Assembly (NCBI GenBank): GCA_903822175.1
Contig: CAIJOB010000041.1
Coordinates: forward strand, 1-64,000
DNA: 64,000 nucleotides
Source: an uncultured Alphaproteobacteria bacterium
Lineage (GTDB): Bacteria; Pseudomonadota; Alphaproteobacteria; Caulobacterales; Caulobacteraceae
Direction: 5' to 3'
The notes under the pieces were generated by a model. It had not been told where the DNA came from. It did no database searches and saw nothing but the letters and a program-made list of their open reading frames with translations. The translations under genes and the position numbers were made by a program. This document shows positions 47,109 to 56,425 of this stretch, in pieces (positions within the stretch are counted from its first letter, which is position 1; each line of letters starts with the position of its first letter).

Positions 47109-47870
47109 CTAGGCGAGCGCCATCGCCGAACGGCGCCGACGAGCCGCCGCGCCGATACCGCCAAAGCCGACGATCATCAGCGCCCAGGCGCCCGGCTCCG
47201 GCACCCCACCGCCGAACGTCGTGATGGTGATGGAATCCGGAGAGAATTGCGCGGAGGTGTCGTAGGAAAAGATCGTGGTCCCCTCGACGAAGTTGCGCAG
47301 CTGGTGATCGATGAAGAACGATCCCTCGAAATCGATGTCCGCGGCCGAGAAAACCGGCGGGCCCAGGGCCAGGCTCGGGTGGTAGTCCAGGGCGCGCCCG
47401 AGGTCGTCGCCGAAGGATCTCCACTCCTCGACCAGGTCGCCGGTGGTCACAAAGTCCTCGTCCTGCGAGGTCTCGCTGAACGAGGAGAAGCAATTGGGAT
47501 TGCCGATGCAGCCCGGGTTCAGGTGCTCATCAGTCCGGTCGTCGATGCCGGTTTCCGAACCCACGGACTTGGTGATCCCATTAATCGTGACCGCCGAGGT
47601 GACGAAGCCCGCGCCGCCGATGTTGAGCCGGAAGTACGGGTCGCCGGCGATGTTGTGGTTGGCGCCGCCGGCGTAATCCACCACGAAGCTTTCGGTGATC
47701 GCCTGCCCCACCAGACTGGCGCCCGCGCCCAGGCCGAAGATGTTGGTGTCGTCCGACCCGGTGGAGACGATGCCCATATAGGTCAGGGTGAAGCCGCTCG
47801 CCGAGGCCTGTGACGCGCAGGCCAAGAGGCCGGCGGTTGCGAGCGCCACGCTCATAATCCGAAGTTTCAT
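47109..47870 (-). CDS. PEP-CTERM sorting domain-containing protein
   Basis: A 253-residue exported protein with a signal peptide (MSVALATAGLLACASQASA), a beta-sandwich-like body (YFRLNIGGAGFVTSAVTING, SFFIDHQLRNFVEGTTIFSY) holding a Cys pair in NPGCIGNPNCF, and the sorting tail VPEPGAWALMIVGFG, hydrophobic helix and RRRR. ATG 47870 is used; the longer upstream frame is unsupported. It is convergent with the cyclase-like gene (12-base gap). Target and ligand unknown. Confidence 0.87.
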   Translation of the reverse strand: MKLRIMSVALATAGLLACASQASASGFTLTYMGIVSTGSDDTNIFGLGAGASLVGQAITESFVVDYAGGANHNIAGDPYFRLNIGGAGFVTSAVTINGITKSVGSETGIDDRTDEHLNPGCIGNPNCFSSFSETSQDEDFVTTGDLVEEWRSFGDDLGRALDYHPSLALGPPVFSAADIDFEGSFFIDHQLRNFVEGTTIFSYDTSAQFSPDSITITTFGGGVPEPGAWALMIVGFGGIGAAARRRRSAMALA

Positions 47871-48044
47871 GAAGTCCCCATTCACGGCGAAGCCGGCATC
47901 CCGGAAGGGGCAAGCCGCGGGGGAGCCTAGGGACCTGCCGACTCGCGTCCACGCAAGACACCCAGGCTGAGAAGTCCTATCGGCAGACGCGAAGTCTTCG
48001 CTTTGAGATTTGAGGCTGCGGGCGAAACGGCCGAGGACCATCAC

Positions 48045-48740
48045 ATGAAGCTCTACCAGACCTACGCCTCGCCGTTTCCGACCCGCGTGCGGCTGTTGAT
48101 CTACGCCAAGGGGCTGGAGGTCGAGATCATCGAGCCGCCGGGCTTCCACGCCTCTACGGAAGCCAAGGGCGACTACCTGAAGATCAATCCGATCGGCCGG
48201 GTGCCGACCCTGGTGCTCGACGACGGCCGCGCGATCCCGGAATCCGAGGTGATCTGCGAATATCTGGAGGACGCCTTTCCGGAGCCCAGCCTGCGCCCCG
48301 CCGACCCCTGGGGCCGCGCGCGGATGCGGCTGCTCTCCCGCATGTGCGATTTCTACGTGGTGATGGCGATGGTCCCGCTGTTCAACCTCTCGGGCCGTTC
48401 GCGGCGGCACTGGACCCCGGAGGCGATCGAGGCGGCGGCGGGCAAGGTCGCCGAGGCTCTGGGCTGGCTGGAGGACTATATCGGCGAGGACGGCTTCGCG
48501 GTCGGCGGCGCGCTCAGCCAGGCCGACGGCGCCATCGTCCCGCAGCTGGTGCTGGCGGTGGAGTGGATTCCGAGCCTGTTTGGGACGCTCGATCCCCTGC
48601 CCAGGCTGCCGAAGCTTTCGGCCTACTGGCGCGCGATCCAGACCGACTCGATCTGCGCGCGGCTGATCGGCGAAACGCGCGACGCCATCGCCGGCGTTGC
48701 GGCGCAGGCCAAGGCGCAGGCGGCGACCAGCGGCGGCTAA
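48045..48740 (+). CDS. Glutathione S-transferase family protein
   Basis: A 231-residue GST. The thioredoxin-like domain begins MKLYQTYASPFPTRVRLLIYAKG (Ser/Thr-region near P-F-P-T-R) with the cis-proline in GRVPTLVLDDG and the glutathione contact IPESEVICEYLEDAFP, followed by an all-helical domain (ARMRLLSRMCDFYVV). Likely cytosolic detoxification or isomerisation; substrate unknown. It diverges from the PEP-CTERM gene at 47109. Confidence 0.88.
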   Translation: MKLYQTYASPFPTRVRLLIYAKGLEVEIIEPPGFHASTEAKGDYLKINPIGRVPTLVLDDGRAIPESEVICEYLEDAFPEPSLRPADPWGRARMRLLSRMCDFYVVMAMVPLFNLSGRSRRHWTPEAIEAAAGKVAEALGWLEDYIGEDGFAVGGALSQADGAIVPQLVLAVEWIPSLFGTLDPLPRLPKLSAYWRAIQTDSICARLIGETRDAIAGVAAQAKAQAATSGG

Positions 48741-48929
48741 ATCGGGCGTCAGGATTGCCGCCTAAGGCGATGACTTCGCTCTAGATGCACGCATCTCGCA
48801 CTCTGGTTGAAAGCGCTTGAGTGCGCCTTTCAGCGCGCGCCTCTTCCCCCTCAATCCGGGTTCCAAACGCTTCGGCCACCGGCCTGAGACGGGACCCTCA
48901 AACTTCAAAAAAGCCTGGGGGCAGCAGTC

Positions 48930-50033
48930 ATGAGAAAACATCTGATCGCGACAGCGGTCATTGCGGCGGCCGGCCTGGCGATGGCCGGGACAGCCGGGGC
49001 GACCCAGTACAAGATGATCGACCTGGGCACCCTGCCCGGCGGCATCGACAGCACCGCCAGAGGCATCAACGACCTGGGTCAGGTGGTCGGCTCGTCCGAC
49101 ACCACCGGCAGCATCCTGGGACACGCCTTCGTCTACAGCGGCGGGACGATGCACGACCTGGGCACGCTTGGCGGTGACGGTAGCGGAGCCTACGGGATCA
49201 ACAACCTGGGCCAGATCACCGGCTATGCGAACACCAGCGGCGGCGACGCCCACGCCTTCGTCTACAGCGGCGGTGTGATGCACGATCTCGGCACGCTCGG
49301 CGGCGCCTCGAGCGCGGGCCTGGGAATCAACAACGCCGGTCAGGTGGTGGGTTATTCCGGCACGGCCGGCGGCCAGCAGCACGCCTTCATCGACACCGGC
49401 GGCGTGATGACCGACATCGGTACGCTGGGCGGCACGATCAGCGAAGCCGACGGCATCAACAACGTCGGCCAGGTCGTGGGGACCGCCTATCTGGCCGGCA
49501 ATACGACGGAGCACGCTTTCATCTACAGCGGCGGCATCATGCAGGACCTGGGCGGCCTAGGCTCCTCCGGCACCCACGGCACGGCGATCAACGACCTGGG
49601 ACAGGTCGCCGGCTACTACCTGAACAGCTCCTTCCAGCAGGCCGCCTTCTTCTATGACGGCACCAAGATGATCGACATCGGCACGCTGGGCGGGACCTAC
49701 GCCATCGCCTACGGCATCAACGATGCCGGTCAGGTCTTCGGCTACTCCGACATCGCGGGCGATTCCGCCTGGCACGCGTACATCTGGGACGAGGCTACGG
49801 GGATGACAGACCTCGGGACGCTGGGTGGGAAAGTCGCCTGGGGCTACGGGGTCAACAACCTTGGCCAGGGTGTCGGCCAGTCCTTGTACGATCCAAACAT
49901 CGACTACGGGCACGCCTTCATGACCACGGAGGTTGCTGGCGTGCCGGAGCCGGCCGCGTGGGCGATGATGCTGGTGGGCTTCGGCGCCCTGGGCGCCGCG
50001 CTGCGGCGTCGGCGGACTCTGGTCGCAGCCTAA
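48930..50033 (+). CDS. HAF-repeat PEP-CTERM protein, predicted seven-bladed propeller
   Basis: A 367-residue exported protein. After the signal peptide (ATAVIAAAGLAMAGTAGA) come seven tandem units of about 43-47 residues, each with a D(L/I)GTLGG strand, a GINxxGQVVG turn and usually a HAFVYSGG strand (units starting near residues 31, 76 and 119, and so on). Seven regular four-strand repeats suggest a closed beta-propeller. The C-terminus is the sorting signal VPEPAAWAMMLVGFG plus RRRR. GGGGCAG precedes the ATG. Extracellular, function unknown. Confidence 0.88.
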   Translation: MRKHLIATAVIAAAGLAMAGTAGATQYKMIDLGTLPGGIDSTARGINDLGQVVGSSDTTGSILGHAFVYSGGTMHDLGTLGGDGSGAYGINNLGQITGYANTSGGDAHAFVYSGGVMHDLGTLGGASSAGLGINNAGQVVGYSGTAGGQQHAFIDTGGVMTDIGTLGGTISEADGINNVGQVVGTAYLAGNTTEHAFIYSGGIMQDLGGLGSSGTHGTAINDLGQVAGYYLNSSFQQAAFFYDGTKMIDIGTLGGTYAIAYGINDAGQVFGYSDIAGDSAWHAYIWDEATGMTDLGTLGGKVAWGYGVNNLGQGVGQSLYDPNIDYGHAFMTTEVAGVPEPAAWAMMLVGFGALGAALRRRRTLVAA

Positions 50034-50111
50034 ACATCGAAGCTGACCTCGAGCGCGCCGCTGGTCCCAAGGATCGGCGGCGTTGTCGTATCCGCCGCGC
50101 TGAGCCGCGCG

Positions 50112-52292
50112 TCAGTCCTTCCGCCGCTCCACCGTCTCCACCGACGGGTTGGCGCGGAGCGCGGCGGCGATGTGGGTCAGGTGGCGGGCGTCGTTGACGT
50201 CCACGTCGATGTCCACGTCGAAGAAGTCGGCCTGGCGATGGTGCATGCGCAGCTGGACGATGTTGCCGCCGGCCTCGCCGATGACCGTGCAGACCTGGCC
50301 CAGGACGCCCGGTGAATTGCCGATGGTGGCGATCAGCTTGGCGCGGGCGACCGTGTTGCGCTCCGCCTCCGGCGTCCATTGCAGATCGCGCCAGGCGTCC
50401 TCGTTGTCCTCGACGGCGGCCAGGCGGTCGCAGTCGATGGTGTGGACGGTGAGGCCCTTGGAGTCCTCCTCTAGGATGCCGACGATCCGGTCCCCGGGCA
50501 GCGGCGAGCAGCAGGGATCGAAGTGGATGGTCACGCCCGGCGTCAGGCCGCCGCCGCGCACATAGAGCCGCGCGGCGCGCCCGTCCTCGATGCGGTGGCG
50601 TTCGTGGGCGGCCTTCTTCTCCTCGGCCTTGAGGCCGGGGAACAGGGCTTCCAGCACCTGCGGCGGCGACACCCGGCCGCGGCCGACGGCGTCGAACAGC
50701 TCGTCCTCGTTGGCGACGGCGAAGCGGTCGAAGGCGGGCCGCAGCGACACGTCCTTGCGCGACTTGCCAGCGGCCGCGAAGGTCTGGTCGACGGTGGCGC
50801 GGCCCAAGCGCTTAAACTCTTCCTTCTCGGTCTGGCGGATGTGGCGACGGATCGCCGAGCGCGCGCGGCCGGTCACGGTGATCGAGCGCCAGTCGGGCGG
50901 CACCACCGGCTTGCCGCCGCGGATCACTTCCACCACGTCGCCGTTGGCCAGCACGGTGCGCAGGGGCTTCAGCTCGCCGTTGATCTTCACCCCGATGCAG
51001 GTGTCGCCGATGTCGGTGTGCAGGGCGTAGGCGAAGTCGAGCGGCATGGCGCCGGTCGGCAGGCTGACCAGGCGGCCCTTGGGCGTGAAGACGAAGGCCT
51101 GGTCGAGGAACATCTCGAGCTTGGCGTGCTCCATCAGCTCTTCGGGGTCGCCACCGTGCTCCAGCACCTGGACGAGGTGGCGCAGGTTCACCAGCGGATC
51201 GCGCCCGCCCGCGGCCTGCTGATGCTCCAGATCGAAGCCGTAGGACTTGTCCTTGTAGCGCCAGTGGGCGGCGACGCCCTCCTCCGCGACCCGGTCCATG
51301 GCCTCGGTGCGGATCTGCATCTCGATGCGCATGCCGCGCGGGCCGACCACCGTGGTGTGCAGCGAGCGGTAGTTGTTGCGCTTGGGCGTCGAGATGAAGT
51401 CCTTGAACCGCTCGGGAATGCTCGGCCAGGCGCGGTGGATGACGCCGAGCGCCCGGTAGCAGTCCTCTTCGGTGTCGACGATCACCCGGAAGGCGTAGAT
51501 GTCGGAAAGCTGAGAAAATCCAATCGATTTCCGCTGCAGCTTGCGCCAGATCGAATAGGCGTTCTTCTCGCGCCCGTAGACGCGGGCCGGGATGCTGCCG
51601 GTCTCCAGCCGGGCGGAGATTTCCTGGCTGACCAGGCTAACGGCGCCGCCCTGGTCGTGGCGCAGGGTCTCCAGCCGGCGGTTGATGGCGTCGCGGGCCA
51701 CCGGATTGAGGTGCTCGAAGGCGAGCTCTTCCAGCTCGGTACAGATGCGGTGCACGCCGATCGAACGCGCCAGCGGGGCGTAGATGTCCAGCGTCTCGCG
51801 GGCGATCCGCTCGCGTTTGGCCGGGCTGGCGATGTGCTGCAGCGTGCGCATGTTGTGCAGGCGGTCGGCGAGCTTGACCATCAGGACGCGCACGTCGCGG
51901 CTGATCGCCAGGATGAACTTCCGCAGGTTCTCGGCCTGGCGCAGATGCTCGGATGAGAGCTCCAGCTTGGAGAGCTTGGTCACGCCCTCGACCAGCTCGC
52001 CGATTTCCTTGCCGAACAGCTCGTCGATCTCGGCGCGGGTGACCGGGGTGTCCTCGATCACGTCATGCAGCAGGGCCGTGACGATGGTCGCGGTGTCCAG
52101 GCGGTAGTCGGTGAGGATACCCGCCACCTCGATGGGGTGAGCGAAATAGGGGTCGCCAGACGCCCGCTTCTGCGCCCCGTGCATGCGCATGGCGTAGACA
52201 TAGGCGCGGTTCAGCAGCGCCTCGTCGGCGGTGGGGTCGTAGGAGCGGACCTTCTCGATCAGCTCGAACTGGCGGAGCATTTTGGCGCGCAC
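50112..52292 (-). CDS. spoT: Bifunctional (p)ppGpp synthetase/hydrolase, RelA/SpoT homologue
   Basis: Stringent-response enzyme of about 726 residues. The HD hydrolase domain has YFAHPIEVAGILTDYRL and LLHDVIEDT; the synthetase domain follows (ARVYGREKNAYSIWRKL, FSQLSDIYAFRVIVDTEEDCY); then TGS (VFTPKGRLVSLPTGAMPLDF) and a C-terminal ACT domain (AKLIATIGNSPGVLGQV). GTG 52292 or ATG 52280 are candidate starts, but an in-frame CTG at 52400 overlaps the rpoZ stop as CTGA behind GGAGGAG and would add 36 residues. Co-transcribed with rpoZ. Confidence 0.94.
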   Translation of the reverse strand: MRAKMLRQFELIEKVRSYDPTADEALLNRAYVYAMRMHGAQKRASGDPYFAHPIEVAGILTDYRLDTATIVTALLHDVIEDTPVTRAEIDELFGKEIGELVEGVTKLSKLELSSEHLRQAENLRKFILAISRDVRVLMVKLADRLHNMRTLQHIASPAKRERIARETLDIYAPLARSIGVHRICTELEELAFEHLNPVARDAINRRLETLRHDQGGAVSLVSQEISARLETGSIPARVYGREKNAYSIWRKLQRKSIGFSQLSDIYAFRVIVDTEEDCYRALGVIHRAWPSIPERFKDFISTPKRNNYRSLHTTVVGPRGMRIEMQIRTEAMDRVAEEGVAAHWRYKDKSYGFDLEHQQAAGGRDPLVNLRHLVQVLEHGGDPEELMEHAKLEMFLDQAFVFTPKGRLVSLPTGAMPLDFAYALHTDIGDTCIGVKINGELKPLRTVLANGDVVEVIRGGKPVVPPDWRSITVTGRARSAIRRHIRQTEKEEFKRLGRATVDQTFAAAGKSRKDVSLRPAFDRFAVANEDELFDAVGRGRVSPPQVLEALFPGLKAEEKKAAHERHRIEDGRAARLYVRGGGLTPGVTIHFDPCCSPLPGDRIVGILEEDSKGLTVHTIDCDRLAAVEDNEDAWRDLQWTPEAERNTVARAKLIATIGNSPGVLGQVCTVIGEAGGNIVQLRMHHRQADFFDVDIDVDVNDARHLTHIAAALRANPSVETVERRKD

Positions 52293-52396
52293 CGGCGCCT
52301 TGGCCGGGCTCGCGGCCTTGGCAGGTGTGGGGGCGTCGGTCTTCGTGGCGGCGGGAGGCGCCGCCGGGGCGGTCAGAGGGTCTGTGCCGTCTAGGC

Positions 52397-52756
52397 TCAG
52401 TACCGCTCCTCCTGGCCGCCGTCGCGGTCGCTCTGCAGGGCGCGAACCAGCTCAAGCTCACTCATCTGCATGTGCGTCGGGTCCGCCAGCAGGGCCAGCG
52501 TTTCCGCTTCTTCCTCGGCTTCCGAACGCTCGTCGACGCGTTGCAGCGAGGCGATCACGCTCTCGCGCAGCTCTTCGCCGTCGACCACGTCGTCAGCGAT
52601 CTCGCGCAGCGAGACGACCGGGTTCTTGTCGTTGTCGCGGTCCACCAGGATCTGAGCGCCGGCCGAGATGGCGCGGGCCCGATGCGCCGCCAGCAACACG
52701 AGGTTGAAGCGGTTGGGGACCTTTTCGATGCAGTCTTCGACAGTGACGCGAGCCAT
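52397..52756 (-). CDS. rpoZ: RNA polymerase omega subunit
   Basis: A 119-residue protein with the omega fold: [31 protein letters not shown] N-terminus and the basic/acid helix around [16 protein letters not shown]. It stabilises beta-prime and can mediate ppGpp binding; its linkage to spoT is conserved. Its 3' end carries GGAGGAG inside the coding sequence, placed to serve as ribosome binding site for the overlapping spoT frame. Confidence 0.95.
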   Translation of the reverse strand: MARVTVEDCIEKVPNRFNLVLLAAHRARAISAGAQILVDRDNDKNPVVSLREIADDVVDGEELRESVIASLQRVDERSEAEEEAETLALLADPTHMQMSELELVRALQSDRDGGQEERY

Positions 52757-52853
52757 GGATTCCTCGGACGGGGGAGAGAACCAGGGAAAATAGAGGTTCC
52801 GGCCCTATTGTGCAATGCCGCAAAGGCCGCAGCCACCTCGTATCCGGGCTACG

Positions 52854-53516
52854 TCAGGCGGGCGCGCCCAGTTGCAGCCGCGGATTGGCCCGCTGGAAGG
52901 CCTCCATCGCCTCGCAGGCGGCGATGATGCGCGCGACGGTCGGATAGGGCGCGGTGTCGAGCCGGGCCATCCGGATCACCGCACCCAGGTTGCCCAGGCA
53001 GATGTCGGCGAAGGTGACCTGATCGCCGTGGCAGAAGACGCCGGTCTCGGTGTCACGGGCCAGGCGGGCCTCCATGGCCGAGAGGCCGCGGACCACCCAG
53101 TGCAGCGACCACTCGCGCTGGGCCGCCTCATCGAAGCCGGCGTGCTCGGCGAGATAGGCCGTGACGCGGGGCACCATCAGCGGATGGGTGTCGCTGACGA
53201 TAAGGGCGGCCAGCGAGCGCACCCGGGCGCGGCCATAGGGGTCCACAGGCAAGAGCGGCGGATCGGGATAGCGCTCCTCGAGGAATTCCAGGATGGCCAT
53301 GGACTGGGTGAGCGGCGCGTGGCCCGGCTCGACCAGAGCCGGCACCGCGCCCTCCGGGTTCACCGCGAGATATTCCGGGGCGAACTGGTCGCCGGCGTTG
53401 AGATCCAGCGCCGTCTCAGTGACCGCGATCCCCTTCAGGTTCAGAGCCACGCGAACCCGATAGGCGGCCATGGAGCGCCAGAAGCCGTAGAGGTGCAGTC
53501 CGGTCGTGGTGGCCAT
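52854..53516 (-). CDS. Maleylacetoacetate isomerase-like glutathione S-transferase (zeta class)
   Basis: A 220-residue GST with the zeta-class pattern: LYGFWRSMAAYRVRVALNLKG carries the S-x-x-(A/S)-x-R-V active-site stretch, AVNPEGAVPALVEPG the cis-proline and QSMAILEFLEERYPDPPLLP the glutathione contact. ATG 53516 is preceded by GGAG. Maleylacetoacetate isomerases act in tyrosine degradation; no neighbours of that pathway are present here, so the assignment is by family only. Confidence 0.85.
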   Translation of the reverse strand: MATTTGLHLYGFWRSMAAYRVRVALNLKGIAVTETALDLNAGDQFAPEYLAVNPEGAVPALVEPGHAPLTQSMAILEFLEERYPDPPLLPVDPYGRARVRSLAALIVSDTHPLMVPRVTAYLAEHAGFDEAAQREWSLHWVVRGLSAMEARLARDTETGVFCHGDQVTFADICLGNLGAVIRMARLDTAPYPTVARIIAACEAMEAFQRANPRLQLGAPA

Positions 53517-53654
53517 ATTGATCTCCCCTGCCCGCCGCACCTAGGCGCCGATTGACCCAAGGGCAAGGTATGACCGCGCGTTCACGACAATAGGTTGCAA
53601 AGCCTCAACGGTTGCCCGCGTAGGCTGGCGCCCTCTGCTGGACCGGAGTCTTCG

Positions 53655-54461
53655 ATGCCGCCTGCGGCTTTAGCACGCCAGGAACGCTTCCCTTGGGAGC
53701 CGGAATCCGTCAACCGCGCCAATCTGGTGACGGCGGCGGTGCGCCAACTGCTGCTGCAGAAGATCCCGGCTGAGGGCGCCCACGCGCAGAGCCTGCTGGT
53801 GGCGGCCGGCGCCCTGGTGGGCTTCGCCGCGCAAAACTCTGCGCTGGAACAGGGCGAGCTCCTGACGCGGCGCCGCGACCTGGTGGCGCCCGAGAGCCTG
53901 ATGCTGCGCGCCGACGCCGAAGGCCGCCGGTTCCTGGCCGGGCGCTGGGTGAACGCACCGCTGCTCTTAGGCTATGGCCACGGCTTTCCGCTGCAGCGGT
54001 TCGTGGTGCAGGCGGCCGCGGCGGCGGGCGTCAAACGCACGGAATTTCCGGACTATTGGGAGCTGGAGCGCAAGGTCGCCAAGGCCGCCGCCGAGGGCCA
54101 ACTCGGCCGGCTCGAGGCGACGCCCGAGCGCAGCGCCCTGGCCCGGCCGCAGGACGTCCTGCGCGTGCTCTGGCCCACGGCGCGGCGGGTGCTGACCGCG
54201 CCCATGCCGCTGGACTACGCCGACGAGCCGGTGCTGAACGAGGCGCACTGGCCGATCCTGCTGGCCGTCGTGACCGCGCGGCTGATGACCCAGACGGCCA
54301 AGGTCGTCGCCCCCAAGGTGGCCGCGAACCTGGTCATGGAAGCGGCGATCATCGCCTCCAAGCTCGACCCCGACGCCGCCGACCGCGGCCGCTGGACGCT
54401 CGGCCCCGGCCCCCGCGGCCTGCAGATCGCCCGCGACGACCGCCGGCGGCGGGTGGCTTAG
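53655..54461 (+). CDS. Conserved hypothetical protein
   Basis: Not recognised beyond being a plausible conserved Caulobacterales gene. A 268-residue, mainly helical, cytoplasmic-looking protein: FPWEPESVNRANLVTAAVRQ, an Ala-rich region with LLVAAGALVGFAAQN, RRFLAGRWVNAPLLLGYGHG, and a basic C-terminus (IARDDRRRR). No signal peptide or transmembrane helix of normal length. ATG 53655. Its TAG abuts the stop of the convergent regulator gene. Confidence 0.7.
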   Translation: MPPAALARQERFPWEPESVNRANLVTAAVRQLLLQKIPAEGAHAQSLLVAAGALVGFAAQNSALEQGELLTRRRDLVAPESLMLRADAEGRRFLAGRWVNAPLLLGYGHGFPLQRFVVQAAAAAGVKRTEFPDYWELERKVAKAAAEGQLGRLEATPERSALARPQDVLRVLWPTARRVLTAPMPLDYADEPVLNEAHWPILLAVVTARLMTQTAKVVAPKVAANLVMEAAIIASKLDPDAADRGRWTLGPGPRGLQIARDDRRRRVA

Positions 54462-55238
54462 CTAGACCGGACTGTAGATCACCAGCTTCAGCGCCGGATC
54501 GTCGTTGGCCTGGAAGGTGGCGTATTCAAACGTCAGCGGGCCGAGCTTGGCGTGGTTCAGGTGCTTGCGGCCCGCGCCGCCGCCGGTGCGGACATCGTGG
54601 GTTTCCCACCAGCCATCGAACTCCGGACAGCCGGCGCGCAGACGATCCAGCAGGTCGACGAAGGCCGGATCGCCGGCCCAGAGGTCGTGGGTCGCGCGGA
54701 ACTCGGCGACCATGCGCTGAGCTTCGCCACGCCAGGTGTCGCCGAACAGGGTCCTGGCGCCAGCGCCAGTGAGCATGCGGATCAGGCTGTTGCGGTCTTC
54801 CTGCGGCGCCGCGCTGTAGGTGAAGATTGCGTCGGCCGCGGCGTTCCAGGCCAGCACATCCCAGCGTCGGCCGGTAACATAGGCAGGCTGGTTCAGACCC
54901 TCGACCACGCGCAGCACCGCGCCGGGCACCGTCTCCCGCACGAATGGCCGGCGGCCTGCGTTATCGGTGAGCGCGCGCAGGTGCGCCTGTTCCGCCTTGC
55001 CGAGGCGAAGCGCGCGGCCCAGCGCCTCGACGGTGGTCGCTGATGGGCTGACCGCCCGGCCCTGCTCCAGCCGGATGTACCAATCCACCCCAATGCCGGC
55101 GAGCTCGGCGACCTCCTCTCGGCGCAGGCCCGCGGTGCGCCGCCGGCGGCCGGGAGCCAGGCCCACGTCAGCGGGCGCCAGCCGTTCGCGGCGCGTGCGC
55201 AGGAAGTCGCCGAGCGGACTGCGTTGGGCTTCGGACAC
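54462..55238 (-). CDS. Helix-turn-helix transcriptional regulator, MmyB-like
   Basis: A 258-residue regulator starting at GTG 55238. The XRE-type HTH lies at about residues 30-90 (RTAGLRREEVAELAGIGVDWYIRLEQGR), and the rest matches the MmyB ligand-binding type (AYVTGRRWDVLAWNAAADAIF, LIRMLTGAG, then FDGWWETHDVR and KHLNHAKLGPLTFEY). Such proteins bind fatty acids or similar ligands and usually control a divergent gene. Here the divergent neighbour is an MDR reductase, with an inverted repeat between them. Confidence 0.92.
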   Translation of the reverse strand: MSEAQRSPLGDFLRTRRERLAPADVGLAPGRRRRTAGLRREEVAELAGIGVDWYIRLEQGRAVSPSATTVEALGRALRLGKAEQAHLRALTDNAGRRPFVRETVPGAVLRVVEGLNQPAYVTGRRWDVLAWNAAADAIFTYSAAPQEDRNSLIRMLTGAGARTLFGDTWRGEAQRMVAEFRATHDLWAGDPAFVDLLDRLRAGCPEFDGWWETHDVRTGGGAGRKHLNHAKLGPLTFEYATFQANDDPALKLVIYSPV

Positions 55239-55249
55239 GGGCGTGAGGT

Positions 55250-55277
55250 TCCTGGGAGGACCTGCTCAATCCCAGGA
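55250..55277. promoter_or_regulatory. Inverted repeat between MmyB-like regulator and MDR gene
   Basis: Perfect eight-base arms TCCTGGGA (55250-55257) and TCCCAGGA (55270-55277) with a 12-base spacer, about 12 bases upstream of the regulator start. The position fits an operator for autoregulation and control of the divergent reductase. Confidence 0.5.
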
Positions 55278-55345
55278 TAATACCAGGCCTGAATAAGATC
55301 GCCAGTGCTGTCAGGATGACCGCCGAAACAAGACGGAGATTTCTG

Positions 55346-56425
55346 ATGAAGGCTGCCATCCTCAAGGCGATCGGGGCGCCGCTCAGCGTCGAAGACGTGG
55401 CGGAGCCGACGCTGGGCACCGGCGAGGTGATCGTCGATGTCGTGGCCACCGGTGTGCTCTCCTATGCGCACGAGGTGTTCAGCGGGAAACGCAACTATCC
55501 GATGGAGCTGCCGGTCATCCCGGGGTCGGGCAGCATTGGCCGCGTGCGGGCCTTCGGGCCGGATGCGACGCGGCTGAAGGTCGGCGATTGGGTGTTCTGC
55601 GACCCGACGGTGCGGTGCCGCGACGAGGCGCTGGCGCCGGATATCGTCCTGCAGGGGCTCATCGCGCCGACCGAAGGCGCCTGGCGGCTGCAGCGCTATT
55701 TCCACGACGGCGGCTTTGCCGAGCAGATCAGGGTCCCCACAGAGAACGCAACACGGATCGGGGAGATCGAGGCGGCGGATGCGGGGCGCTGGTGCGCGCT
55801 GGGCCTGTTGCTGGTGCCCTACGGCGGCCTGCTGGCGACCGGCCTGCGGGCCGGCCAGACCGTGGTGGTGAACGGCGCGACGGGGCGGTTCGGCGGCGCG
55901 GGCGTGGCCGTGGCGCTGGCCATGGGCGCGGGCTGCGTGGTGGCGACCGGCCGCAACAGCGAGGCGCTGGCCGAGCTGGAGCGCCGGTTCGGCGCCCGGG
56001 TCCGGACGGTGCGGATGGCCGGCGACGAGGCCGACGACCGGGCGCGCATTGTAGCTGCCGCGCCAGGCCCTATCGACGTCGTGCTCGACCTATTGCCGCC
56101 AGAAGCCAGCATAGCTCAGGTGCGGACGGGCATACTGACCGTGCGGCCCAACGGTCAGATCGTGCTGATGGGCGGGGTCGGCATGGCCGGCGGGCCGGGC
56201 CTCGATCTGCCCTACCCCTGGATCATGCGAAACAACATCACCCTGCGCGGTCAATGGATGTATCCGCGTGAGGCGGTGCTGGGTATGGCCGCGTTGATCC
56301 GCGCGGGCCTGGTGGACCTCGACCAGTTCACGACCACCGACTTCGCGCTCGCCGACGTCAACGCCGCCGTTGAGCACGCGGCGACCAAGGCCGGGCCATT
56401 CCGCTCTACGATTATCCGGCCCTAG
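55346..56425 (+). CDS. Zinc-type alcohol dehydrogenase-like MDR protein
   Basis: A 359-residue medium-chain reductase/dehydrogenase. The N-terminal GroES-like domain (MKAAILKAIGAPLSVEDVAEP, VIPGSGSIGRV) leads to the Rossmann domain with VVVNGATGRFGGAGVAVALAMGA and the DVVLDLLPPEAS strand. Typical catalytic-zinc cysteines are not evident, so it may be a zinc-free quinone- or enoyl-reductase-like member. GGAG sits before ATG 55346. Divergent from the MmyB-like gene and convergent with folK, sharing the CTAG at 56422-56425. Confidence 0.87.
   Translation: MKAAILKAIGAPLSVEDVAEPTLGTGEVIVDVVATGVLSYAHEVFSGKRNYPMELPVIPGSGSIGRVRAFGPDATRLKVGDWVFCDPTVRCRDEALAPDIVLQGLIAPTEGAWRLQRYFHDGGFAEQIRVPTENATRIGEIEAADAGRWCALGLLLVPYGGLLATGLRAGQTVVVNGATGRFGGAGVAVALAMGAGCVVATGRNSEALAELERRFGARVRTVRMAGDEADDRARIVAAAPGPIDVVLDLLPPEASIAQVRTGILTVRPNGQIVLMGGVGMAGGPGLDLPYPWIMRNNITLRGQWMYPREAVLGMAALIRAGLVDLDQFTTTDFALADVNAAVEHAATKAGPFRSTIIRP

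Noticed and set aside
50523..51956. 477-residue plus-strand frame over spoT
   Set aside because: Antisense shadow of the RelA/SpoT homologue with no recognisable domain.
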